The notes: a model not told the origin generated them from the letters alone. A DNA stretch of 64,000 nt from Typhlomys cinereus (GCA_023101885.1 JALPQD010000408.1:372001-436000), one strand, 5' to 3'. Counted from the first letter of the stretch, positions 23,455-36,352 are shown. Numbers and translations: made by a program.

Positions 23455-24099
23455 GTATGTGCTATATTTTAACTTTTTTTTAAGATTTGTACTTTAATCT
23501 TGATTTATTTTTTAAAAAATGGACATCTTGCTCGTCATCTGTGCTATTATGTCACATGCAGATCAGGGCAGTAGCAAATGCTTAAGCACAAAGAAATGTC
23601 ACATGTCAGGGATGCACAGGTTGGTATCTTCTTTGAAGATGTTTTACTTAGAACTTTTGGCCATCTGCTTATAGAGTATCTTTCAGCTTCACAATGTTTT
23701 CTTAAAAAATAAGGACAGGATTAGGTATATGGCTTGGTGGTAGATTACTTGCCTAGCATTTATAAGACCGTATGATTTGATCCAGTACCACAAAACAGAG
23801 AGACTACTCGAGACAAACAGAAGCAAAGCAGTAAATTAGGGAGCACAGTTTAAATACATTGAAAATGGTTTGATGAAAGGGCTGGTCCAAACTTTCAGAA
23901 GGTCAATACAATCGACTGGTTGAATTTCTGGATATAAATCATAGCAAAAATAACTCAGTGGTTGATGGTTGAGCTCTTGCTCACTACCATGGAAGAACTG
24001 AGCCAAGTAGCTTTCCTTTCTAGATTCCTATGAATCAACTTACTGTTGACATGCTCATTCAATTCAGGCTGAGTTGCTATATAGAGTAATGATTCTCAT

Positions 24100-24138
<39 letters not shown>

Positions 24139-24341
24139 AGAGACCAGGAGTCTGTCATTTTGCATCTCATTTTTTGAGACAGACTTTCACAGAACCTGAA
24201 GTTCACCACGTGAGCCAGGACTCCCTGGCCATCAAACTTCAAGGTCACCATGCTTGACTTTCCATGTGTGCATTAGGGATCAGAACTCGGGTCCTCATGC
24301 TTGCACAGCAGCACTTAATAGAATGAGCCATCTTCCCAGCC
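24100..24341 (-). repeat. TG run plus B3/B4-like SINE, minus orientation
   Basis: A TG run (24100-24137), then a B1-like middle ('gagccaggactccctggcc'), then 'gatcagaactcgggtcctca' and 'gagccatcttcccagcc'. The order suggests a composite SINE read backwards. Confidence 0.6.
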
Positions 24342-24344
24342 CCT

Positions 24345-24598
24345 CTTTATCTCTGTGCATGTGTACAAGAGGGCCTTTGAGTGTGTATGCCTGCAGAGGT
24401 CCAAGGGTGACACGAGGAATCACCTGATTGTTTTTCTATTGTATTACTTTGTCCTCGGTCTTCTCAGGCCTGCCTTCCAGGGCCAGAATTGCAGGCAGCT
24501 GCTGTATCCTACTGGCATTATTTATGTGGGATCTGGAAATCTTAACTCAGGTCCTTTTGCTTGTGAGGCAAAGACCACCTCACCATCTCCCCAACCCT
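24345..24598 (-). repeat. B2-like SINE, minus orientation, diverged
   Basis: 'gaggtccaagggtgacacg', 'cctgccttccagggccagaa', and the head complement 'cacctcaccatctccccaacc' in diverged form. It directly abuts the preceding SINE. Confidence 0.65.
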
Positions 24599-24674
24599 CT
24601 GTAAGTTTCATAATGCTTGTTTGACTTTTTCTCTTTCCTAAGTTACTTTTTAATTCTTTTTGTTTTTATCATTG

Positions 24675-24821
24675 TGGTTGACGTTGTTGGTTAGGTATTT
24701 TGTTTTGATTTGGTTTGCTTTGGTTTTGTGACAATGTCTCACTGTAACACTGGGCTGGGCTTGAACTCATGATTTTCCTGTCTCAACCTTCCAAGTGCTA
24801 GGACTATAGGTATGCTAACTA
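24675..24821 (-). repeat. B1 SINE, minus orientation
   Basis: 'gacaatgtctcactgtaac', 'gggcttgaactcatgatttt', 'caaccttccaagtgctagg', 'actataggtatgc': the antisense B1 order. Confidence 0.65.
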
Positions 24822-25441
24822 CTCTGAAACTGAATTTGTTGTTGAACATAGTGAATACTCAGGAAACACTTGCCACTCACATCAGCATTTTTGTTTAATA
24901 TGCATTTAAATGCTTCTCTGAAAGTAGAGTATAAGAATCTCCTATGGAACATGTAGAACTTAGTTTTATTCTATCACTATCAGCAAAGCAGGCAATACTT
25001 CATCAAATTTGAAGTGCTTATTATATCAGATTATCCTTTTATGCATTCATTTGAAACCAGATCAGCACAACAGTGTACATGGAATGTTATTTATGTTATA
25101 CTTATTAAGCTTATGGTGTGAGCTTCAGCACAGTGAATATAATACTGGAAAAGTAGGAAAATCTTGACTTCCACGTGTGCTGTTTCATGCAATCTCTGTA
25201 TGTATGTGTGTAATCTTTTTTAAATAAAACAAGACCAGTATCAAGTCATAATAAAATTACCTTTTGAAATTAAGCATATACATGATTTTAATTTTATTAT
25301 TTATGTCCTACATATTATTTTCTACAAAAAACATGAATTACTATTACAATAAAGTCTTAGAAGTGCTGTATAAAATGTGTCATTTTATTTCCTAAAACTT
25401 TGTGAAAGAAATTGCAGTTGATATCTAAACTTGTGTTACAG

Positions 25442-25879
25442 AAACAAGAGGCAAAAGGGATAGAGAAAAGGACACTAGAGAGGAGCGAGAGTATGAGCAG
25501 GAGCAGAGCTCTTCCAGAGACCACAGAGACGACAGAGAGCCTCGAGACAGCCGCGACCGCAGAGACGCCAGAGACCGCAGGGATCTCAGGGACTCCAGGG
25601 AGATGCGGGATTACAGCAGAGAGGCCAAGGAGAGTCGTGATCCCAGAGACTCTCGGTCAGCTCGCGATGCTCATGACTACAGAGACCGGGAAGGCCGAGA
25701 TGTCCATCGGAAAGAGGACGCGTACCAGGAAGAATCGCGCGGCTATGGCAGAAACCACTTGAGAGAAGAAAGTTCTCGTGCTGAAATAAGGAATGATTCT
25801 AGAAATGAGTCTCGAAGTGAAATTCGGAGTGACCGGATGGGTAGAAGTAGGGGACGAGGTCCAGAATTGCCTGAAAAGG
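25442..25879 (+). CDS. ZC3H13: ZC3H13 coding exon 6 of window (438 nt)
   Basis: It encodes visible residues 306-451, a low-complexity segment built of Arg-Asp and Arg-Glu units: RDREKDTREEREYEQEQ, repeated DRRD/RDSRE blocks (SRDRRDARDRRDLRD), then YRDREGRDVHRKEDAY and RNDSRNESRSEIRSDRMGRS, ending PELPEK. It is almost free of hydrophobic residues, so disordered. The donor is GTAAGA at 25880. It is a symmetric exon (one base in, one base out, length divisible by three). The last three codons plus one base join the exon at 32845 as PEK-G. Confidence 0.96.
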
Positions 25880-26424
25880 GTAAGATTGTTGATTTTATCA
25901 GTACCTTTTTTTCTTCACCAAGATTTCTGTTGTTTATACATTACTATTTACATCCATTGTTAATGTTTTTCAAAGCAAGGTTTGATCAGTTAAATTGTTA
26001 ATCTTGCTTATAAATTCAATGTTGGAATTTTAAATTTTAACTACTAAAACGTAAATGGGGCCCCTGATTGGATAAGTCACGTCTACCATACTGATTAATG
26101 TTGAACACTATGAAAATTACTATCAGGTAAACCAATATAATCACAAGAAGATAATTTCTAATAAAATAGTGTGGATATGATAAAATGGTTATTCATGTAG
26201 ACATAAAATACGTATTTTCAAAATTGGTGTCAAAAATGGTTATTTGTGTAGTTTTCAATATTTATGCTTGATTCAGACCATTGCAAATCAAGATCTTGAG
26301 TCATTTTTATTCACTCAGACAATTGTGATATCTATTCATGACTATGTCCAAACTACTGAGAATTAGCTTTAAGCTCTGTATTCACCTCTTTCTCTAACCT
26401 CTCTTCAAACACTGTTGAATTCTT

Positions 26425-27211
26425 TTTATTTTTACTTTTTATTTTCCACTCATACAAACTTAATAGGTACCCTAGTCCCCTCCCTCCCTCCATCCTTCCC
26501 CCCCTTTTCCCTTCTTTTTACCCCCCCTCTCTCCCTTTCTCCCAGTGCCCCCTTCTTCTCCTCCAATCCCTAGAGCATCCTTTATTGTGAATGTCAAACT
26601 TCCCTCTACATCCTCCACTGTAATGAGGTGTAAGGACTCAGTAGCATTGCCTAGAGTCCTTTCTTGTGTTCCCCTTTAGTATGGGAACACTATTATGACT
26701 GTTAATCCCTTGCCTCTAAGGATCCTAGTGCCTGTGATCCATGCTAGACTTGGGGGGGGGTCATTGATATGTCGGTCATTGCGCAGGTCATGCAAAGTCC
26801 TGTTATGGTTACTTCGACCCTAGCTTGTGTGGAGTATCTTGTATATTATTGCTCCTCCCCATCTTTAGGCTCTTACAATCTTACCACCCCACCTTCCACA
26901 AATTTCCCTGAGCTTTAGGTTGGGGAGAGATTTGGTTGGCCTGGTTCCAGGTGATTAATGTAGGATCTCTGATGTTCTGAATTATAGTTTGTTGTTTTTT
27001 TCAGTTTTGCTGTTCCTGCACCACCCTTGGCTCCATCCTGATTGGTATCGGAGGTCACCTCCTAACCAGAGATAAAAGGCTATTAAAATAGAGTCTTACA
27101 ATAAGAGTAGATTCAAAGGTAGATGGAATAGGAGTAGGAGACCATAGTGAGGGGGAGTCAGTCTCCCATTTGCAGGATGGTTACCATCTATTTGCCAGAC
27201 TCTATGCCCTC
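26425..27211 (-). mobile_element. 5'-truncated L1-like element, minus orientation
   Basis: This is the same family as 13665-14070 but longer. The left end is the complement of an A-rich tail and then the C/T-rich 3' UTR. The right part ('gctcttacaatcttacc', 'ttccctgagctttaggttgg') follows rodent L1 3'-region sequence read backwards. A 19-bp target duplication (26406-26424 and 27212-27230, 'caaacactgttgaattctt') is perfect. The intact duplication suggests a fairly young insertion. Confidence 0.9.
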
Positions 27212-27317
27212 CAAACACTGTTGAATTCTTACCACTTTTGTGTTGTTCTCTTTCTGGTCGATATTAACACTTTCACTTTTAATTGTGAAAATTCCTTCAA
27301 CTTCTTCCTAAAGGTTT

Positions 27318-27415
27318 CAGGTTTTGTTTGTTACTAGGATCTTGCTCTATAGCTAGGCTGGCCTTGAGATTCTTCTGTGGACTCTCAGTGTTGGAATTCC
27401 TGGCATCTTGGTTTC
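27318..27415 (-). repeat. B1 SINE fragment, minus orientation
   Basis: 'ggatcttgctctatagctag', 'gctggccttgagattcttct' and 'ctcagtgttggaattcctgg' follow antisense B1. Confidence 0.6.
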
Positions 27416-28399
27416 TCTTGATCATTTATTTTTTCATGTAAATATTAGAAAAGCTTTTAATTTCATGAAAAGCTGCTGAATTTTTATTTTAGATACACCG
27501 AATATATCTTTTCCTATTAAGAGTTTGTACATATTTGTACATATGGGAATTCCTGTTGCCTTTGTAATTGGTACCTTAAAGTGCAAAAAAAAGTTAAGAG
27601 TACATTCATATGGTTCCCAAATTTCAAATGTGCAAAAGACATATTGACATATAATGAGAAGTCTCCCTCCTACCTGTGACCACTCTTTCACTATCTTTGT
27701 GTGAATCTTTTCCCCCAAAATTTTAACAAGCCTGTTACCAAAAAGAAAAAGCAATGCTGTCTAAATTTACTGTTTTTCATTAGAGAAAAATATCTTAAAG
27801 ATAATTTTGTGTATTTCACTAGTGTAAGCAGCTTTTTTTTTTCAATGAATAGTGTCTACTCTAAGGCTTTATAATGAAGGTGGTACGTCCTACATTGATG
27901 GACATTTAGTTTTTTGTCTTTCAAAGACAGTACTCTCTGCTTGTAGCCATTAAATGGAGTCTTTTTAACACATTTTCTAAACATCTTGCTGGTACATGGA
28001 AATGGTAATTACTATTGATATTAGTTTGATATTTGAGTGATGAATTGCCATGTTTTCCTAATAGATGAAGTGAAATATCCTAATAAGTACATCTGAAAAC
28101 AGATTTAGGTCTTCATTTCTGATTATTACTCATTTTCTGCTGGTACCTGTTGATCATCTCTGTCATAGAGTATTGAATATAAAGAGACCTCAGCTTTTAC
28201 ATCGTTGTTGATATTGGATATGACATTGGGTAGATTTTGATATTTGCATATTAAGTATTCTCTGATCTCCGAGCTTAACAATTTCAATTACTAGTGGAAT
28301 GAACCTTGTTACTTATATTACTATAGTTTCAAAATATAGAATCTTTCATTCTTGGCAAAGATGCAGTTTAGTCATTTTTTTTTTTTAATTTAGTCATTT

Positions 28400-28652
28400 T
28401 TATTTTGTGTTGTGTATATCAGAGGGCACCGTGTGTCCCTGTGGAGGGCCAAAAGTGACTTCAGGGATCATACTGGATTGCTTCTATGTCGTTTTTGTTT
28501 CACTCTGGGATTTCCCAGGATCTGCCCACTAGAGCCTAAGTGCAAGCCACTACTGTTTCTGCTTGGCATTTTTTATTTGAGACCTGGGATCCGAACTCAG
28601 GACCTTCTATTCGTGAGGCAGAGTCTTAACCTCTGAGGCCCAACCTCCAGCC
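28400..28652 (-). mobile_element. B2-like SINE, minus orientation
   Basis: The body is 'cagagggcaccgtgtgtccc' and 'gatcatactggattgcttct', with the head complement 'tctgaggcccaacctccagcc', a changed head. The tail TG run has been lost. Confidence 0.8.
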
Positions 28653-29317
28653 CAACATTTATATTTTTAAATGAGGTTGGTATTACCATCATTGGTGCAG
28701 TGGTAAATGTTTAATAATTTACTCTTCAGAAAAGGCTTCTGACATTCACCCTTTGTCAGTTTGTACGTGGTAGTTTGAGCTATTAACATTACATTGCTTA
28801 GTGCAAAGATGGAACAAGATACTCTTAAGTACTTCAGACAAGCCACAGTGAAAGAAAAGAAACAGTTTTCACAAATTTCTACCGGGTCTTTTTTTTTTTT
28901 TTTTTTTTTTTGGAACTGGAACTCAAAAGTTATACTAGCCATATGTAATGTTGTATTCTTTCTCTGAGTCCACCTCAAGAGTTTATATGTGTGCTGTTTT
29001 TAGGTTTAGAGATACTTGTCTAATGATTATTATCTGTAATAGTTACAGATTTGTGTAGATTTTCTGTTTTCTAAAAAAGTTCTAGTAATTTTTTTCTAGG
29101 AAATTGGTTTTTGAATTTTTGATAAAAAATGTTTGTAGAATTATTTCCTAAAGTCTCTTATATTTATGGTTATATTCTCTTATTTTTTCTTTGATTGATC
29201 TTGCAGAATAGCATCTATTTTGTTCTTTTCAAAGAACTAATATTTAGAATCAGACATGGTAGCACTCCGGAAGTAGAGTTAGGAGAGCCTGAAGTTCAGG
29301 ACCAGCTGGGCAAGATA

Positions 29318-29328
29318 GATAGATAGAT

Positions 29329-29369
<41 letters not shown>

Positions 29370-29410
29370 GCAGGCAATATGAAACCTGTCTTATTTGTAG
29401 GTAGGTAGGT
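29318..29410. repeat. GATA / GA / GTAG simple repeats next to a degenerate B1
   Basis: GATA units (29318-29340), a GA run (29340-29364) and a GTAG run (29398-29412) follow a B1-like stretch at about 29245-29310. Confidence 0.7.
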
Positions 29411-30317
29411 AGATTGATTTGACCTTTAAATTCCTTATTCTCGCTTGTTTTCGTTCATTAATTTCTGCTATTATGTTTTACTCTTGTAAACTATTATTTC
29501 TACTGGCACCCATTGTATTCATTTTGTAAGTATTACTATGATTTCTTCTTCAACTCATGAGTTACACAGAAAATGGGTTTCCAGTCAGATTAGTTAGTCC
29601 ATTGCAGTCAGTTCTTTGGTTTGTATGTTTGTTCGATCTTACATTGTACAGGAATTTAAATGTTCTCTGTGTGTTTGTATTTTAAATAATTGGATACACG
29701 GTGTATTTGTGAGATCAAGTTGGTTAACACTTGAAAATCTACCAACTATTTTTAAAGGTATACTTGTTCTGTCATTACAGAGGTGAATTAAATGTATCAC
29801 TGTCGTTGTGGAAATCTATTTGTCAATTTACTTTTATAGTTTGATCAGTTTTTAATCTGTATATTTTTTGGCTTTGCTATTCACATGAGTGACTTATTTT
29901 TCATGCCATTATAGATTGGCCCTCCTTATCCCTAACACTGCTTTCTGTTTTGTAGATTATTTTTCTGGAAGCTCCATTTAGTTAAAATATGTTTAATATA
30001 CATCATCTATCCATTCAATCTTATTTTTGCTTTAATTGTAGCTCTAAGCAACATCTGATTATTAAACATATATTGAGTTATATCTCCTCATTTTCTTTCT
30101 TTTAACTTGCAAAATTTTATTTATTTTAATCCTTACCTTCTAGTTCATATCCTAAGACTTGACCTTACTGCTTTTCTCTTAATTGCACCTAATCTCATGC
30201 TTAATCTTTTCTTACCTTGGTGTCATATACAATCCTTCTATATTTTATATAAAATATATTTTATTTTTCTTTTGTGCTAATTCATGAAACATTTTTGAAA
30301 CTACACTAAAACATCCT

Positions 30318-30341
30318 GCATGTTTGTGCATGTGCATGTTT

Positions 30342-30381
<40 letters not shown>

Positions 30382-30589
30382 TGTAGTGTCTGTTTTGCAT
30401 GTGAGTATATGTGGGCATGTGTACAAGAGAGCACTTGAGTGTGTTTGCCTGTAGAGACCCAAGGAATCATCCTGGTTGCTCTGGGGTTTCTCAGGCTCTG
30501 CCTTCCAGGACCAGAATTGCAGGGGATCCAAAGTCAGGTCCTTTTGCTTATAAAGTAAAAACATTAACCCTTGAGCCATCTCTCCAGCC
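30318..30589 (-). mobile_element. B2-like SINE, minus orientation
   Basis: A TG run (30346-30379), 'gtctgttttgcatgtgag', a shortened body, then the head complement 'aacccttgagccatctctcc'. It shows an internal deletion compared with other copies. Confidence 0.75.
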
Positions 30590-30699
30590 TTCTGTTACAT
30601 TATTTAGAATTATCTTGTAATGATTTTAGTGCTCAAAGCTTGATATGTGTAGATTCTCCGTATGTGAATCTTGAAGAACTTTCTGATTGTAACTTTGGT

Positions 30700-31098
30700 G
30701 GGTGTTGCAGTTCACCTGCATCATCGCTGATAAATTACCATCATATGGCTTAAGGGAACAAGGGATTTATTTTCTCTTACAATTGTCCGGTTACAGTTCT
30801 TAGTCCAGCTTGGCAGGAGAGCAAGCATGCACCATCACCAAAGGGCCAAGGGAGCCAGCCTCGCTCAGTCCACTAACAGCTGTGAGAAGGACACTCCTTA
30901 CTTACAGACCATGCTTTTCCCAGCCAGCTCTCTGTATTTCACTCACCTGTCCAGGGCCTAGGGGCTGGGCCTTCCCCGTCAGCTAGACAGTCTTCTGCAG
31001 GTTTGCTCAGGGCTTAACTCAACTACTAATTATCTACAAATGTGCCCAGAGCTCAAACCCTCAACTGTCAAGTTGACACCTGTGTCTAACTATGACAG
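30700..31098 (-). mobile_element. Non-autonomous DNA transposon relic, copy 2 (URR1/hAT-like, tentative)
   Basis: Read on the minus strand it begins 'tgtcatagttagacacagg' and continues 'tgtcaacttgacagttgagg', matching the start of the copy at 4888. The part around 30990-31060 is the complement of the 'gcccagagc...aacctgcagg' block in that copy. The family name is tentative. Confidence 0.55.
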
Positions 31099-32334
31099 TT
31101 AAGTTGATTTTGTTTCATGTTTTCCCCACCCCCACTTCCAAAAGTCTTTAATTTTCTTAAGCAGTCCTCATATGTACCATTCCACTTCATGTGTTCTAAA
31201 TTTGGAAATAATCTCACATTCATTAAGGATGCTCCAGAACTTTTGCATTTGGTTTTTGCACCTCACAGCTTTACTGCTGTTTCTCTTCATCTGTACTACC
31301 CACCAAAAGTTTTAAAGTTTTTAAAAATCTATTCTGTAAGAATTGAGTCTTCACAGGAAATAGCAAACGGTAAGAAGTGAAATGGTCCATTTTCAATACA
31401 GAAAAAAAAAAAAATCCTACCTTAAGTAGACTTACAGAATTGCATATGGACAGGAGTAAGGGGGCAGTGGACCCTTTGCCTCACAACCAGTGACCACCTC
31501 TTTTAGCATATGTCAACACAATGATTTAACAGGCAGCCTTGCTACATGACTAAGTGCATGCAAAAAGGAGGGAAAAAAAAACTTAAGCAACATTGAGAAA
31601 GCTGTGTCTCCCTGAACATCCCTCCAGGTGGAGAAAAGAGGGAGACCTGCATCTAGTGGTATACTTTGTCCCGCTTTCGGGTGACGTGCCCACCATTTTG
31701 TTGGTGTGGATGCCCAACCCTGCAAGATCATACAACAGATTATCTTGCTTTTGCCACTCTGGGTTTCTCTCTAACTTACTATTGTAAAGTACGATTTATA
31801 TTTCTCACAAAGGGAAATTCTGTTCATTGGCTTTGCCAGTGTAAACATCTGAACTAATAATATAATATCAAAACCAAGAAATTAGCATTTGTAGAGTTCA
31901 CAGAATTATCATGTTTCACTGTGTGTTTTTGTCTGTGTCTATGTGTATCTCTGTGCATCTTTATCATATGAACCTGTATCATATTACCTTCTTCATAATC
32001 AAATTACTTAATCATAACACTAAGAGATCCCTTGTATTGCTACTTCGTAATCACACCCTCTGTGCTCCTGATTCCTGCATCTCATGTTAATCCATGATTG
32101 TTTCATAAGTAGAGTCATGCTATGTGTATCCTATTGATACTGGCTTTTTCATTAGCATAGTCTTCTTGAAATTCATTCAAGTCATTGCCTGTATCAATCT
32201 GTTCCTTGTGGTGACCAAAGGTCACTGCATGCCATGGATTTGACATCATTTGTTTAGTTGTTCACTGAGAGACATTTGAGTACTTTCTTTGTGGCTGTTA
32301 TGAATAGTACTATGAACATTTCTTTCCCCTCGTC

Positions 32335-32440
32335 TTTTTTTGAGATAGAATCTCACTATCTAGCCTAAATAGCTTCGAACCTCTTCTCCTGTCTTATCCT
32401 CTCAAGTGTTAAGATTACACCATTGTGCTTCCCACATCTT
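32335..32440 (-). repeat. B1 SINE remnant, minus orientation
   Basis: 'tttgagatagaatctcacta', 'ttcgaacctcttctcctgtc' and 'ctcaagtgttaagattacac' keep the antisense B1 order with many changes. Confidence 0.55.
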
Positions 32441-32844
32441 TTAATTCAGGTACCACTTTATGTTGCCAAATTATTTTGGTTCTATATTAGAATATTTTTA
32501 CTAAAAATTGCAATTAAAGCGTATCATGATATGCTTATGAATTAGATATGAATGAATTGCTTTTATTGATTTTTTTTTTTAGAGGATCTAAGATCAGTCT
32601 TTTGCTCTGTATTCCCATTATGTGGCTTCCTTATAAACTGACAAAACTGGGACGTAGCTTACTCTAGTCAAGCCTACTCTAGTTAACAACTTAGGTTTTC
32701 TGATCTCTTAATATTTTTTCAATCATGTTTACCATATTTTGAAATATGGTAAAACTTTATAGTATGCAAAGAATAGATCGTGACTGCAAAACTTGCTGAA
32801 TAAAATGCATGTGTTAAATATTTGTGTGCATGTGCTTTGTTTAG

Positions 32845-33036
32845 GAAGCCGAAGTACAAGAGGTTCTCAAATCGATAGTCACAGTAGTAGTAGCAACTAT
32901 CATGACAGCTGGGAAACTCGAAGTAGCTATCCCGAACGAGACAGATATCCTGAAAGAGACGCCAGAGAACAAGCAAGGGATTCTTCCTTTGAGAGAAGGC
33001 ATGGAGAAAGAGACCGTCGTGACAACAGAGACCGAG
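32845..33036 (+). CDS. ZC3H13: ZC3H13 coding exon 7 of window (192 nt)
   Basis: It encodes visible residues 452-515: GSRSTRGSQIDSHSSSSNYH, DSWETRSSYPERDRYPERD, then Arg/Asp-rich ERRHGERDRRDNRDR. The acceptor is 'gtgctttgtttag'. The donor at 33037 reads GTTTGT, with T at +3 and +4, weaker than the other donors here. The exon is symmetric (phase 1 in and out), so skipping would be in frame and remove 64 residues. The SYPERDRYPERD motif agrees with human. Confidence 0.95.
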
Positions 33037-36000
33037 GTTTGTGAAGCAATCTTATTCCAAAGTGACTGACTTCAACTGGAGGGACTGTTCTTTAAATGGG
33101 TATCAGTTTACTTTTACACTGGAAATACTGTTTAGGATTGGTGTTTGAAGCCGTTTATTCATATAATCTTTGTTTATGTGCTAGAGGAGTGATTATCTGA
33201 ATAGCTGTTACCAGTATCTAAGGGAACAGAATTTAATAATTGGGAGGTGTCTTATCATATATCTCTCATCCAGTAGCACTCAGCTCTTTTAGGAATATAG
33301 ATTATTGAGTGCCATCACCAGCAGTTCTGCTCCAGAAAATACTCGAGCCCTTTCAGTTGAGGATCCTAGCTACCCAGTAACTAACCGTGATTAGTAGTCA
33401 TGTAAGGACTGTCAGAGAGCAGCAGAGAGAAGAAAAAAGAGGGAAGAGGAGAAGAAGAAAAGGAAGGAAAAGAAGGAAGGAACAGTATGGCTAGGCATTG
33501 TACAGAAGAGCATGACCATATTAATATCCTAAAAATTCATAATTCCTATAGCCTATTTTATACAATTGTACATCTGTACTAAACTTTTCTGTTAATCTAT
33601 AGATAATCAATTTTAAATCAATTTTGAAGCAAGAATACTAGGAGACTCTTAAGGGTTATGCATATCTTATTTGTCAAACTTATGTATGGCAATATTAAGG
33701 ACTTTTAAAAATTGAAACTTAAGAAAAATTCATTAACTTGATTAGTAGATTTACTATAATGCCAAGATTAATGTAGTATGAAATTTAATGGCCTAAGAAT
33801 TGAATACTGGTTCTTTACTGTGTACTGAATCAAAGAGTAACATTATTTTTTGATAATGGGTAGTAATGGAAAAACCAAAGTCTCTAAGGTACCATCTTTT
33901 GTGAGCACATACCAGATGAGAGGCAAAGGAGTTGGTTGGTTGAGTTTGTTACAGGTAAGCTTAAAGCACTTGTGCAGAAATGTATAGGAAGCATTTCCTT
34001 TATTATAGATAACTAGAGTTTCTACAAGTCTTATATTTGTGAAATTTTGTTTTCCCTAGCATTTTAACAACTTTTATTTCATATTGAGTCCTGATACATT
34101 TTTCTACTTTCATATCCTTGCTCATTTCATATGCAATTCAATAACACATTTGGTTTCAACCCTATGTGTAATTCAGCAACACATACTGTTTCTACAAAGT
34201 GCTTTGATATAAATTTTCTTTTACCTAATCTTCACAGTATCCTTGTAAACTTCATCATATCTTTTAACTTATTAAGAAACCATATTTTACAGTATAGAAG
34301 GGTTGGATCTGAGAGTTTTCAATATTCTAAAGGACGTTCCGAAACTGTATTTCTAAATATAGAAGTCCATTTATCTTTCTCCTTTATTTCATTATAACTA
34401 TTTCAAAATAATTATCGATTGTATGATTAAATAGATACATGCTTTTGATGTTAATGGCATATTCTACAAATTTATATTGAGAACCCACACATTCCAGGTA
34501 ATTTGCTAGGCACTTGGCATATAGCAAGTAGTTCTTTTTTTGAGAAATTCCCACTTTCTCCCATTAAAATAAATGATTTTTAAGACTATCAAGAAAATAA
34601 GTAAAGAAACCAAATAGAATAAAACAATAAGAGAAAAGGGCTACTTAGAGTATTTATTTAAATGTAGACTGGTATTTAGGCAGTAAATACACAAGAAGCA
34701 ACTAGTTTTGCAATAACTGTAAAAGCATCCCATTGACAGGAAAGAGTCATGCCTTCAAAAAGAAAAAAGACTAAGGTGCCTGGAATATGATGAATGGAAG
34801 GGAGATGGAGAGATTGAGGGTAGAAACGTGGCCAGGTGTACCTTGTTCTGTACACAGAGATTTATATCCTCTTTTACTTTTCACTTTCATAATCTAATTC
34901 CAGTACAACTAGACAGTTGAAATGGAATAAATGCTGTTACTAGTTAAAAGACAAAGTAACATTTCTGAGAAGTTCCAAATGAATTGCTCTGAGGAGGTCG
35001 CATTTGAATTGAGCATAAGGAACAGTAATAGCATTTTGTAGGGAGATATATGATACAAAAAGACAGACAGGGCCCATTTGCTTTGAGTGGTGAGAATTAT
35101 GAGTTTGGAGGAGAGGAATTCTGAATTGGTAATGAAGGAAAGAAGCTAGAGAAAAGGACTAATTGAGGGACTGCAGGGCAGGCTGTAAATAAGCTTGGTT
35201 GAACATTTCAATTGCTTTTCACTCCCTACAAGATAACTGCTTTTAAGCAGAAGGAAAAGATAAGAATTTTCATTGCAAACATATTGAGTGTTTGATGAGA
35301 ACACTTAGGGAACGATACTACTAACCAGTTAGACTGTTGACAACGTCATCATCTGAGAAGAGCCGATCAAGTTCTGTATTGGTACATTACCTGTACAGAT
35401 GGTATCAGAAAAATATGTTCTGGAATGAACTTGATGGCACTTAGGTATAATCATATTTGGAATACTCAGAGACTGCCAGCTTTTGTGAATGACAGTATTA
35501 TTTGCTGAGGAAATAACATGGGAAGAAGCACATTGTTGGAGAGCAGGTTTGGGGGAAAGATAACACATTGATATCAAACTGTTTTATCTGTTCCATTTTC
35601 CTTTGAAATAAGGGGCATTCTGACTGTTTGAGAAAATGAAGATTTTATCTGTCAAGAAAGTGACTGAACAGTCTGACTTCTGATGTTACTATATTCAGAG
35701 ATTTCAAATATGAGTTGCTATAAAGTTGAAGTATTGAAATTTTTCATGTTATTTCATAATTTTGATTTTAGGTATGATCATGAACTAGGAAATCCACCTA
35801 TGGGTATATTGTATATCGAAAATACAAATTGTGACAAATAGGTCCATTTAAAATTTAAATTAACTTTAACAAATGTGTAAAAGGCTTTAAGAAAAACTGA
35901 TTTTTAGTTCTGATATCCTAACATGTCTCTCATCTTATTAACTCTGGCAAGTTACTAGAGTCATTTCCGATCCATATTTTTTTTGTTTTGTTTTGTTTTT

Positions 36001-36096
36001 AAGAAGAAAGGAGCAGAAAAGATTGGACAGGGTTTCATTTTGCTTTAGTTTTAAAATTCTATGTACTTTAAAAAACTTTATTAATTCATTCTTTTA

Positions 36097-36352
36097 GTGT
36101 GTGTGTGTGTGTGTGTGTATGTGTGTGTGTCAGAGGACACTATGGAGAACCGAGGGTGACTTCGGGAATCATCCTAGATCGTTTCTACCTCCTTTTTGCT
36201 TTCCTCTGCGATTTCCCAGGCTCCTCCCACCAGGGCCAGAAGTGCAGGCTTCCTCCATTTCTGCCTGGCATTTTTATGTGGAACATGGGTTCTGAACTCA
36301 GGAGCTTCTATTTGTGAAGCAGAGTCTTAACTCTTGAGCCATCTCTCCAGCT
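36097..36352 (-). mobile_element. B2-like SINE, minus orientation
   Basis: The TG run at 36097-36131, 'cagaggacactatggagaac', 'gggaatcatcctagatcg' and the head complement 'cttgagccatctctccagc' make this one of the best preserved copies. Confidence 0.88.

Larger units (their letters stand above)
23455..25441 (+). other. Intron with ID, B4/B3-like and B2-like SINEs (2.0 kb)
   Basis: It holds an ID-like fragment (about 23722-23800, plus), a TG run with B3/B4-like SINE (24100-24341, minus), a B2-like SINE (24345-24598, minus) and a B1 (24675-24821, minus), in close succession. The remaining 600 bases before the exon show nothing. The acceptor 'acttgtgttacag' has a weak pyrimidine tract. Confidence 0.75.
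25880..32844 (+). other. Intron with L1, SINEs and a DNA transposon relic (7.0 kb)
   Basis: It holds the L1 3' end (26425-27211), a B1 fragment (27318-27415), B2-like SINEs (28400-28652 and 30318-30589, both minus), a GATA/GA simple repeat (29318-29366) beside a degenerate B1, the hAT-like relic (30700-31098) and a B1 remnant (32335-32440). A 350-base moderately GC-rich stretch (31440-31790) is unexplained and may be an old repeat. No exon is seen. Confidence 0.7.
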
